Below, piece after piece: positions 25,254 through 36,706 of a stretch of DNA of 47,500 nt (positions within the stretch are counted from its first letter, which is position 1; each line of letters begins with the position of its first letter). The stretch covers positions 1-47,500 of the forward strand of contig ADNK01001164.1 of assembly GCA_000320545.1 (NCBI GenBank). Reading direction: 5' to 3'. The stretch comes from Bigelowiella natans CCMP2755. Taxonomy: Eukaryota; Cercozoa; Chlorarachniophyceae. Under the pieces are notes generated by a model. It made no database searches. It was given only the letters and a program-made list of their open reading frames with translations, and was not told the origin of the DNA. A program made the position numbers and the translations under genes.

Positions 25254-26415
25254 CTAAATTTAAAAACAAGCTGAAAGTCATCATCTTTTTGACACCATGA
25301 ATGTAAATGTTACAACATACATCAAGATTCATCAACGTCTTAGAAAGAAAGGAAAGAAATCGGTAGTAGTAGATAGAGACAACAACTCATAGAACAATAT
25401 ATTGCAACTAAAACAATAGGAGGAATAACAACTCATAGAACAATATATTGCAACTAACAATAGGAGGAATTAATCTTACCAACATGATGCTAGCTAGCAC
25501 AACTGATACAATTCCTCCTCCCCCTCCCCCCCCTCCACTCTTCCTCTTATAACCCTTTATTTTATAGACGTTCTTGGGTAGATAACAGGAACTATTTCTT
25601 ATTTTCATATTATTTGTTGATGATTGATAATATTGCTAGACCAACACGGAGGCTGAGATAAGACGCATAGGCGATTATTTTGATGTAAAGTTATTATTCT
25701 AGTATATATAATATTATTAGCACCATTTATTATAGGTATTATTCATTCTACACTTTCTACAATATAGATGCTGCTTTCACTTGCGACATGAAAATTTAAA
25801 CCGTTTGTATGATTGTCTTCGTTATTATTATTATTGTAATGGATGTTTCTGTCAGTCACACTAATCTACTACTACTACTACTACTACTACTACTGGTGCT
25901 CTCTTCTGTTTATAGATCCATTCTGATCAAGAATACGCTGTGGATATATTCCGAAATGATTTTCTTAGGAAAACCCTAGCTGCTAAACTTAGAAAGTGAG
26001 TAGTAATGAGTTAAGGGGAGGGGAGAGAGGATGATGTGTTGCTGATATTGACCTGCCTATTTTATAATTTTTACATGAAATTATTTGTCCCCCCTTCTTT
26101 TTATCAATCATCAGGAAACGTTATATGGAATCGGTTCAAAGAAAAATGATGACAATAACAACAACTTCAAATAGTAGCATCATCAGTAGCAGCAGCAGCA
26201 CTAACACCAACGATGGCCGACTGAAGGAAAAGGAGGCAGAAGTGAAAGATGAGTGGATATCATTGAATAATGATGCTGCTGCTTTATCAGTTGACGTATC
26301 AGGAGTGCTTCGTAGAGGTGCACGTGTGGAGGTAAGGAATAATGATAAATGGTAGTAACGATAAAGTGCAAGCAGAATAACCAGCATTATCAAGCGGCAA
26401 TATTATGCACACACA

Positions 26416-26459
<44 letters not shown>

Positions 26460-26460
26460 A

Positions 26461-26497
<37 letters not shown>

Positions 26498-27307
26498 TGT
26501 GTGTCAATACATAAATATTATTGATGTAATATGTACACAAATATTTTCTGCAGTATGTTTATGTTGTAATTAGCTGGTGGCATTGTTTCCATGATCATCG
26601 TATTTACAATCGTAATTCTGATAATGATTGACAAATATAGTAGTCAAGAAGACAATTCTCTACAAATAGTATATCATTGCTTTACGAAATAGCACTTGTT
26701 TCTATTATTATTGAGTATTATGGTACAATCAACCAATCAATCAGTCAATTAACTACTACTTGCTACCCCATACTACTTGCCCTAATATCATATTATCTAA
26801 GGTGCGAAAATGGCGTGATTTGCCGTTGCAAGAAGGTCTTTGTGTGGGTAAAAGAGCCTCAGTGATTAGCTGCAGACCGGGAGATAAAGTGAAACTAAAA
26901 TGGGATACCTATGACGACGATAAGGAAGATAATCAAGTAATCATCATTGTCATAATATAGACCGTTACCTCTCGTTCGTTGCTGCAGGCAGCATAGGTGG
27001 TGGTGATGGTGATGATGATGATGATGATGATGATGATTTGGTACAATTAACAGCATGGCCCTCCTCCGCCAATCTCACCTTCTGGATTCTTCTTGTTCTT
27101 CAAGATTTTGACAAAGTAATGACAAACCTGCCGCTGCTACTGCTGAAGTGATAGTGTAAATTACAAAGGAGTATGAGGAGGGGCTACATTGAATTATTAT
27201 TGGTATAATGCCGATTGCGTCGTAGTATATCATACCCTTCTTCTTCTTCTTCTTCTTCTTCTTCTTCTTCTTCTACTTGTAGTTGTTGTTGTTGTAAAAT
27301 CTTTGAC

Positions 27308-27340
<33 letters not shown>

Positions 27341-28317
27341 GATCGATGAACCCTGCAGCAAAGATATTGACGTGGGATCTGAAGTTAGAGCCTTACAGGA
27401 TTCCAATAGGGTGGGTGGATTGTGTGTGTTTTATCACATTATCATGTGTATAGCATACACATACATCATAATAATGAACCCATGATACTGATGAATACTC
27501 TGTGCTGCTGCTTACTGCTGCTGCTGTACCGGTGCTACCTACCATCGTTCTTACCCACCTCTACTTCTTTGACCTCTTACTACTACTACTGCTACTACAA
27601 TAACTCTAATGATGATTTGGTATTATATGAGCTGCTATTTGACGGTTGCTGTTTTGATTTCAATAAGAGAGAAAGTGGTATGGAACCATTGTTGATTGTT
27701 GAATAAATAATAAAAAGGGCCGTTTTATGAGAGGAGACTACGGACATGTGGTCAAGATAGATACACGTAGTTCTGCAACTAAATCTACAAGGGCGCTTGT
27801 GTACTTTCCAAAAACAAATAAAGTCAGTAATTTAAGGAGTAGTAGCAGTGTATTAAGTATGAATTATACTTTAAATTATTTGAAACTTCTCTCAGCATCA
27901 ACTTTGTTGTTGCCAATTATAACTTACTTACTACCATCTAACCTAGACCCAGAAACTGTGTATTATTGTTATAATGTGACTACTATCTTCAATAACTACT
28001 GACTGATACTATTAATATCATCTTCAATAACTACTGACTGATACATATTACTATCGTCAATAATAACTACTGACACTGATACGTTTATCAAGACGGCGAC
28101 TGTATCCCCAGTACACAAGTATTTAAGGGTAATAATTGTTAAGAAAGGAGGACCTGTTTCTTAATGTAGAATACTAATCAATGATATATGAATGAATTCT
28201 GTTTCTTCATTGGATTTGATGCTTGTGTAAGTTTTGTGTTTGGCCAAAAATATCATCATCATCATCATCATCATATTGCTACTGCTACTACAACAAAACT
28301 AGATCTCAATATCATCG

Positions 28318-28351
<34 letters not shown>

Positions 28352-28836
28352 CATGATATTTATTGCTGCTACAAGATCGTATCTTCTGGATTTGTAGAGT
28401 TTACTCAAAAAATGATAAGAACAATCAAGAGTGCGCTCAATGTAAGTTAAATCATATGTAGATTTATCCATTTTATCTTTCCGTATCTTCCTGATAATGT
28501 TGGTGATGATGTTTCATGGAATAAATATCTTTCTAAAATATGTAAATTTTGACTAACATCAGGAAACAATATTGGAGTTCAACATACATTCTTCAAATAA
28601 TACTAACAATAACAATAATAATAGAAATAGTGTAGTAAGTAGTAGTAGTAGGGCCAAAGATTGTGAACATCAGCAATTGACTAGTAGTTATCCTCTTCCA
28701 CCTCCCCGCCCAATAGCTGCAACTTTGTTACCAGTACCAGAATTTAGACAAACTACACCATCATATCACCACAAAGGCGAAGAAGAAGAAGTTGAAGAAG
28801 AAGTAGTTTTTCAAATATAATATGCACATACACATA

Positions 28837-28870
<34 letters not shown>

Positions 28871-30127
28871 GACACATGTATTATCTAAATCTCGTTTGCA
28901 TTAACCAAATGATCTTGTAATTTGGAGATAGTTATGACGACTAAAGCTATAGCGTTGGTGATGATGTTGATTCTTCTTCTCCTTCTCCTTCTCCTTCTTC
29001 TTCTTCTTCCTCCTCCTCCTCCTCCTCCTTCACCTTTTCAGCCTAAGATTCCCAAAATTGATGAGCGTTCTGACCGATTAAAGCTGATATCCAACATAGA
29101 TCAAGATATTGAATATCCGTAAAAACTGATAAATCACGATTTGAGTACATCATTCATCTGTTCAAAAGATTTCTTCAGTCCTTGAAGTGCATGTATATAT
29201 ATGATGTGTGAAGTGTGGCAAAACCCATTTTCATGTATCTTCTTCTTCCATATTTTGTGATGATATCTCAATCAGTGTAAGAAGGCAGCAAATAGATAAA
29301 GTCTTGGAACGGATGAATCGTACTGTATGTTTACTCCTACTACTACTACATCAATATGGAAGAAATCAATGCGTATATAATATCCATCATCGGAATAAAA
29401 GCTGCTTAGACATGACAGTGAATGAGTTTTATCATACATTCCTGCTTGTTGCTTTGGCGATTATTCATCATCCATTATTATTATTAGGATGCACTTATTT
29501 CCTAATATCTTTCACTAAATCTCGATTTGTTGGATAGGGTGAAATGAACGATGCGGTGTTGGAAACTATTAGAAATCAACCTGAAAGTTGGGGAGATTTT
29601 GTATCTTTGGAGGTCCTTGATGTTTTCGGGTAGTAGGCTGCTGACTCACAGTAGGTTATCTATTCGTCATGGTAATTGTTCTTTTGTATGCTTGGTACAC
29701 AGTCATCGTGCACGGCTCAAGGGGGGGGTCAATAACTGGGATAAGCAAAAATACGCTGTTCTTCGTGAGATTGACCATTCTGATCATGGAAAGAAACAAA
29801 CAATAAATAGTAGTAGAAAAACAGATGATGTCATCTTTCCATCTCTTCGTAAGTTGGAATGGTCTAGATTACCATACTCAAAGTACTGGGGATTGAAAAT
29901 GGTAGCAGCAGTAGAAGAGTAATAGTAGTAGTAGTGGTAGTAGTAGTAGTAGTAGAAGAAGAAGCTGTAACATAGTAGTAGTAACCACATCATGGTGATG
30001 GGAAGAACAACTAACATATATGTGTGAATAAATTACGAGTATCTATCCTCTTCTTTCTCACCATCATGCTTTCTTATCTAATTTGGCCCGATAAACTACT
30101 TATTACAGCTCACATCAATCACTACTC

Positions 30128-30208
<81 letters not shown>

Positions 30209-31065
30209 TTATATCTGTGTGTTCATATACACATGTGTGTATATTTATGAGGTTACTATCTCTCTTCTTCCCACTCGCACACCACTCACTCCTCCACAGA
30301 TGGATGACGTGATTCCAAAGCTACTCCGAAGGATCAAAGAGGAGGAGGATCACCATTTCACGGAAAAGACAACAAATCTTACTTTAGCAGATATAAAAAG
30401 TATTCCAACTTCTGACAAAACTTAAATAGCATTTTTCCTTCCTACAAGAACACTGTTCCTAAAATACAATCGTGATTCTTCAGATATCGTTCGATTCTTC
30501 GATAAGGCAGGTAGTAGAACGATGATCGATTGATGATATGGAGGGTTGGTTGACTGCTACCTGACCAAATATTTCATAGAAATTGATGTATTATAATTCC
30601 TTTCATCACTAGACGATCTTTCAATCATTGCACGATGGGATATTACCAAGAAATAAACATAGTATCCTTGATATTCTCGAACAACGCCGACCTACCGAAT
30701 AAAAACAAATAATTTGTGTTTCTTCTTTCTCTGGTGATTAGTCCTTATACCATCTTTTGTATTTATTTTGATTGCTCTCTTCTTTCTGTTGTACATTCTT
30801 TAAAACAACCTGTTGCTATTGCTATTTTTGGTGATAAATAACTATTAGGTCCTCTGATCGGAAGAGGTATAGGGACAATACAGGACCTAAGGTAGCACGA
30901 CTAATAGTAATAACACAACTGTTACTACTACTACTTGACTGCAACTTGAAGTAAAAGTAGTAGTAGAACACCAGAGACACAATTCTGACGTGGTAGACGA
31001 CGAGATGTCCTCAGATCATTGTTATCACTGAAGAACATATAATATTTCGTTGCATAAATAGTAGT

Positions 31066-31098
<33 letters not shown>

Positions 31099-32895
31099 GT
31101 GGTTGATAGGCTAGGAGACGTATATGAGTTTCTAATTGACTTGAAGAAATCTTACCAACGATCTTTCTTATGTCGGTGCGAAGATTGTAATCGGAAACAC
31201 TATCGAGAATTGAAACTTAAAAGGTGTAGCTACAGTCAATTGTTAAGTAGGAACAAACAAAATATTTCATTTTACTGACATTTTATGCAGTGAAGATAAA
31301 CTACTTTTTGAACGATAATGATATATATCTTAGGGAGAGATCATCACCTCGGGAATTATCGGCATCTAGCTTATTAGAATTGCACACGCACGAGTTATTT
31401 AATGAAAAGCAGCTTCCTCCTCGCAAAACAATCTCAAGTAGTAATAGCAGTGATAGCTTGAACAAAGAGGTCATGAAGGAAACAACACATAACAGTAATA
31501 GAGAGGAGTTGCCAATATGGATGCAGGATATTGGATCATCGGAGGTATCGAATGAACTCAGATGGCATACGGCGAATACACACACACACACACACACACA
31601 CACATACCCATGCGCGCGCCACTTATTCTAAGGATTAATATGAATGTAGTTCTTTATTGACAACGGCCACATCAACTATCATCAATGGGATAAATCATCA
31701 CCATATTCATCATATTATTCATCGAAAATCAGAAAATTTCATTGATCCTCACATACATTATCATCAAAACCTTGCAATACGTGTTCCATTTGGTTTTGAT
31801 ATATTTTCCCCATAATTCCAATAATATGCAGCATGAGGAATTAACCCTTGATCATAGTTTGAACCATCATCTGGACATCCTTGCCTCAAGTCAGTTGATT
31901 AAAATTCTAGTCCTTTAGATGTCTTTCATTCTTACTTTCTAAGCAAATATTTTCAGAATTTTTGTAGCAAATTTTTCTTTGATTCCTACGTTTGATTCTA
32001 AGCACGGTGCCGATTTCGATGTTTTCTTTTGTTTTCCTACCTCCAGGATTGAATAAGACTGAGAGAGAGGCCGAGAATCATAGAGTAATAACATTTAAAC
32101 ATTCTAACCCTTAATTCAAGTTGGTGGTTTTCCATTACAACCAAGCAACGGTTTTGATTTCTATTGTTTTATTGAAGATGATGAAATTGAGAGCAAGGCA
32201 AACATCTGACTTGGACAAACATAATAAGAAACCTCGAATTTGGAAAGTTACACCTTATTCAATAAGGTAGTTATTATTTAAAAGGCATCCCTTAAAAATT
32301 TTAAAATTTGAATTTTGTCCTTCGTTCGTGAACAGCAAAGCCAAGATGAAGAATGTTAGAGAGATGGGTAAAAATTACACAAGTTTTCATGTCTAGCATA
32401 AATTCTTATTTAAGACTCATGTATTTGTTTTGTGATGGATAAATTTGACATACATTCTATAAATCGGACATATTGTAAAATGCTTTTGTTTGGTTCTAAA
32501 GGTAACAAGGATATATTCATCCCAGATCCTTCTATTCTTACAAGTCATACATTAGCAAGGGGAGCAAGCAAAGAGAAGTTGCATAGAAATAGGACCAACT
32601 CAACCTCCAGCTACTCGACATTTGTTAATGCTCATCTGCGGCTAATCTTCTCTACAAAAGACCAGAGCAATATAGAGCCCGTTACTATGAACACATCAAT
32701 CCCGTGTCCGATACCCCAATCCTACCGGTATTTGTGCAGTCAAATCGAACACATATTTTTTCCAACATCACAAAAAGATTTCAAAACATTTTTATATTAT
32801 AGAGGAATTTAATATAGAGGAATTTGATACCATAATGATTAAGAGAAGTTTATTTGCTAAAATGGATATTCTGGTTTTCAAAATTATACTGCACA

Positions 32896-32931
<36 letters not shown>

Positions 32932-33329
32932 TCGCAATATATATTCTTGTATAAATGTTTGTGTGTGTGTGTGTGTGTGTGTGTCTGTGTGTGTATTGTA
33001 ATTTTACAATTATATTTATCTGATGATATCCTGCTGAATTTAAAACCCTTCTATGAATCTGTCTAAATCACTCGTTCATTTAGTGAGGCTATATTGATGT
33101 TGGAATCGAATCATAACCTTACGAAGTAATACCATTATATTGTAATTTCAATCGCAATAAAATTACATTTTATTATCTGCTTTTAAATGTCTTGAAAAAA
33201 TAGGTGAATATTATCCAATATTACTTTTACACATATATATTATTTAAACACATTCACACATACATACATACAGCTATACATATATACACGTTTACATACA
33301 CTGACAAATATATACATATGTATGTGTTT

Positions 33330-33366
<37 letters not shown>

Positions 33367-33816
33367 AATTTTGCAAAATTCCTAGACTTCATTGATGATT
33401 TAACATACTTTTTGGACTAAAAAATCTAAAATCTTATTTTAGGCTTAAAAATGATCTCTTTTCATTGAGAAGAGCACGTGTAAATTCTGTTTGGGACAAA
33501 GATCTTTTCAATTCTGCTTCAATGAGGGATCTAGAGGTAAGTCAAAAAGAAGAATTAAGCATTTCTTATTCTTTGTTGACTAGTATCTCATGGCACGAAG
33601 AACCTTCATAATGTGTATATTTAAAACAGCGCACCCAAAATTATTCATAATTTTCACACATGTTAACTTGCAGTTAGAACTCGGATATCGAATGTATCTA
33701 GAACGCAAGAAGTCGGAATCAAGAGGATTATTCTCATCCCACATGTGGTTAGAATAATTTTAGAAATAAATAAATATATACTCTATATATATTATTAAAT
33801 TTACTGTGAACAATCT

Positions 33817-33858
<42 letters not shown>

Positions 33859-34045
33859 AATACAAAATACGTGCATAATATCTGTTAAGGTATATGCAGC
33901 ATCGTTACCAGCAAGAACATGCAAAAAAGGTGCTGGGAGTTCTCGCAAGAATGATTAAAGAAAGGCATAAACATCATCCATCTATTGCATCATCTCGACA
34001 TCCTGTTTTTGAAAGATTGCTCTCTTCAAATGGATCTGGGTTCTA
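21360..34045 (+). CDS. Large multi-exon protein of unknown family, coiled-coil rich
   Basis: Not recognised. Phase-consistent exons include 21360-21430, 21536-21641, 21813-21870, 22070-22157, 22414-22468, 22905-22961, 23461-23502, 25640-25684, about 25918-25996, 26115-26331, 26804-26938, about 29038-29130, 29279-29330, and a block from about 29537 to 34045. The N-terminus is charged and helical (QELRDKK, KYMKSLERRKKLKDD, KKKLRSRLKNKHQDLEDHR). The middle has possible SH3/Tudor-like strands (VGKRASVISCRPGDKVKLKWD; GDYGHVVKIDTRS). Later parts include LEWSRLPYSKYWGLKM, a degenerate EF-hand-like stretch (IVRFFDKA then IGTIQDL) and a CRCEDC cluster that could bind metal. The last exon ends in HKHHPSIASSRHPVFERL. 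Junctions near 24030-24330, 26940-27350 and 27820-28400 are unresolved, and the locus could be two genes. The start MNSQQLNE is the best ATG in phase. Confidence 0.6.
22700..22790. repeat. (CTA)n and (TATG)n microsatellites in an intron
   Basis: A triplet tract of CTA units to about 22735 is followed by a tetranucleotide TATG array at about 22761-22788, both between the exons ending 22468 and starting 22905 of the large gene. Confidence 0.85.
24775..24892. repeat. Tandem duplication in intron, period about 58 bp
   Basis: Two near-identical copies share GAGTATAGATCAAGCAAATG and ATGTGAGAAGGAGGGA. The second copy has a small insertion (ACATA). Confidence 0.85.
25216..25251. repeat. (TA)n microsatellite
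   Basis: Eighteen TA units in intronic DNA of the large gene. Confidence 0.9.
25381..25472. repeat. Tandem duplication in intron, period about 47 bp
   Basis: AACAACTCATAGAACAATAT with ATTGCAACTA and CAATAGGAGGAAT occurs twice in direct tandem with a small indel. Confidence 0.85.
26408..26491. repeat. Compound (CA)n-(TA)n microsatellite
   Basis: A CA tract of about 25 units is followed directly by a TA tract of about 15 units, in the intron after the exon ending GVLRRGARVE. Confidence 0.9.
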
Positions 34046-34461
34046 ACTTTATTTTTTTATTAATATACAACAATTAGACTAGGAGAGAACTTATAATATT
34101 TGTTGCAATCTAAAGTTTCACCAAAATTAAAAACATACGTCCACACAAACATACACACATTTTGTTGGATACTCTATACTTAATACCGCCTCTTCGTAAT
34201 ATCATGTTATCTGATACTTAGCTGGGGCAATGACGCTATTTTAAATTATTTGGTAATCTATTATTAAGTGAAAATTGACTGGGTTAATCATATAGATGAG
34301 AATAAAAGGATGTATATAATAAACGATGATCGGTATAGAATGTTAAGCCACTCTACAATTACAAATATCTTTTTTTCCTTTCCCACTCTATATCTGGTTA
34401 ATCTCGTCTAGGTATGTTTTATTTGAAATTTGGATCTGCTATTCATATTTTACCATAATAG

Positions 34462-35188
34462 GATCAAAATTTTAATATGTTGAAAACCTTGAAGGGTGAA
34501 AGATTTATATGCGTAGCCCAAAAAATTGCGGTAAGAACCTTGTAATTGACTTCCAAATGAATTTTGGGCACATACTCCACAATTTTCATATCGTTGGGTT
34601 TATATCAACTTTCAATTTATTTATTTGACAATATTCTGTTAGAAATGGATGGGAATAGAAATGGATTTCAAACTGAAGGATGAGGATGATTTATGGGCCA
34701 ATCTTGTATGTTCTCAATACCGATATCGTAAAATTCATTGAATAATATCTGGAGATGATAGAATGAAGAATTTCAATTACACTCGTTTTTTTAAAAAAAA
34801 AATTTGCATGGCAGATAAGAAAACGAGATCTTGCGGCGCTCAAGGCTGGAGAAGTGAGGAAATTTCTATGGAATAACTGTTTTTTTAAACTTCGATAGGA
34901 CGGAATATATTTTTCATATGCTGCTATTTAATCAATGCAGCAATTACTACTACTATGGATCAAAAGAACAATATAAAAGATGTCATAATTTTCTTCGTAA
35001 TTTTCAAATAAAAGGCATATCCTTGGCGGAGTTTTGTTGGAGTTCTCCATGATTATAACATTCCAGTCGACAATCCAAAAACTGAAGTCCCTTCGATATA
35101 CATAAATGCATCAAGAAATGAATTAAAGGCATTTATCTCTTCCATGAAAAGAGATAGATATGACCAGATTGATAATTGGGATGATTAA
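34462..35188 (+). CDS. Terminal exon block, unknown protein
   Basis: Four exons (34462-34530, 34643-34705, 34815-34853, 35015-35188), each a whole number of codons in phase 0. They read NMLKTLKGERFICVAQKIA, KWMGIEMDFKLKDEDDLWAN, IRKRDLAALKAGE, then AYPWRSFVGVLHDYNIPVDN and on to a stop after DNWDD. Boundaries have good AG acceptors. No start exon was identified. The block is either the true C-terminus of the preceding large gene, reached if its last exon is cut at the GTGCTGGG donor after EHAKK (phase 0), or the end of a separate small gene. Family not recognised. Confidence 0.6.
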
Positions 35189-35257
35189 ATGACCGATATT
35201 GCATTTGTAAATCTGAATGACATCGTTATAGAAACTAATAGGTACAACGTACACAAG

Positions 35258-35345
35258 AGCTATAGCCGCACCTCTTCACAGCTACATTAGGATGAGTATG
35301 TTGAAAAGTATGATTATTTAATTACATCCGTTTCATATGTGTTGA
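35258..35345. repeat. Direct repeat flanking island 3, left copy
   Basis: Imperfect copy of 36334-36419. Both share AGCT..AGCCGC, AGCTACATTAGGATGA, TTGAAAAG, and a TTACAT-CGT-TCATA stretch in the same order. It starts about 70 bases after the stop codon at 35188. Confidence 0.8.
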
Positions 35346-35349
35346 GTGT

Positions 35350-36330
35350 GTGCATGATTATGTCCACAGATTAACTCAACCATGCTAGAATGTGTGCGTT
35401 GTGATTCAATGAGCCGCGTCTCGCAAATTGCCATTACTGCAACAGGGAATTACGCGCTAAGGGCTGTGATGCAGCGCTCATTTGACCGGCACAAATGTGT
35501 GATGACAACAATTAACAACAATAATTGACATGCATCGCTTCATGATCGGCACACATTTGTGATGACAATGACAACAAGTTATATTGCATATACATCATTG
35601 CTTTGCATGCACACGCGCATGCACGCGCCCTGCTGCCGCCAACGCTTGCGTATCGATGATGGTGCGCGCCTCGGCGGCTGCATGTGCGTGTGATGGATGG
35701 AAAGTTGTGGAATCATGGCGGAGCAGTTTATTCAGCTTATTTGTCGTTACATGAGGATCATCAAATCTGCCACTTTCTAGCTTTGTCCAATTTGAAGAAG
35801 AACAATGATGGTCCAATGATTTGACAAGAGCTGCAGAGCTGAAACATTTCAGTTTTTTTCCATCCTCCGTTCGTATCACAAGCATCAAATTGAAATTGCC
35901 AAGTTTTGTCATCACATGCCACATGAACATGCGCATCATCTGTTATGCGTATGGGGTGGGCGCGCACAATCTTGGAAAATTCATGTCATTGTCATGCTGT
36001 TGTCCCTGAGGACAAGACCCATTGTCCACATGAAAAAGCAGATCGATACCACATGCATGTGATCGACACCTGAGTGGCGGTGTCTTGAAAGACATGGATC
36101 ATCTCCTAATGCAATGCGAGGCATGCGCGCAAACACGGACAGCTCTGATTGCGCAACCCAATGCTGAACGTGATGTCGTGAATCGAAATGATGAGACGAA
36201 ACATTTGACTGAAACTGGAAAAGCAGCTAGAGGCATGGACCGCTGCGCGCACCGCACGTCATCGAAGACAGGATGCAGATACCCTCAAATGCATGAAACA
36301 CACAACAATGGACGAAACAAACAGATGTAA
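35350..36330. other. Compositional island 3
   Basis: About 1 kb of CpG-containing DNA rich in GCATG and TGCATG words, with no triplet microsatellites and no recognised gene. A minus-strand frame at 35595-35939 (starting MMRMFMWHVMTKLG) and a plus-strand frame at 36085-36330 are open. The second begins KDMDHLLMQCEACAQTR, which loosely recalls the C-terminal zinc-knuckle region of LINE reverse transcriptases, but nothing else of such an element is visible. It is bracketed by direct repeats. Confidence 0.6.
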
Positions 36331-36333
36331 TCT

Positions 36334-36419
36334 AAGCTCTGCAGCCGCTGCTATGCATAGCTACATTAGGATGACCATTGAAAAGATTTAATCCATTCAT
36401 TACATTCGTCTCATACATG
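36334..36419. repeat. Direct repeat flanking island 3, right copy
   Basis: Partner of 35258-35345; see that entry. The copies are clearly diverged, so the duplication is not recent. Confidence 0.8.
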
Positions 36420-36494
36420 CGTGACTAAGCGAAAGCAGTTTTACAAATCTTCACATGTGTGCTTACAGTATGCAAGCTAGATGGAGCATCATCT

Positions 36495-36600
36495 TATGGG
36501 TGGTAAGTCTGGTTTGTAAGGATGTGAACTGATAGAACAATCACTATTATGGGTGGTAAGTGTGGTTTGTAAGGATGTGAACTGATAGAACAATCACTAT
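36495..36600. repeat. Tandem duplication, period 53 bp
   Basis: TATGGGTGGTAAG through ACAATCACTAT occurs twice back to back, with one mismatch (TCT versus TGT). It lies between island 3 and the next gene, as the 83-bp duplication does at the island 2 border. Confidence 0.95.
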
Positions 36601-36706
36601 AGAATTGGAACGAAACTTATAGAATCAATCAATGAAATCAGTTAAGAAACACATTTTAACAACTTTTTTGATTAGAGTGCCGTCGCCTAAAGAGGGGCTT
36701 TTAATT

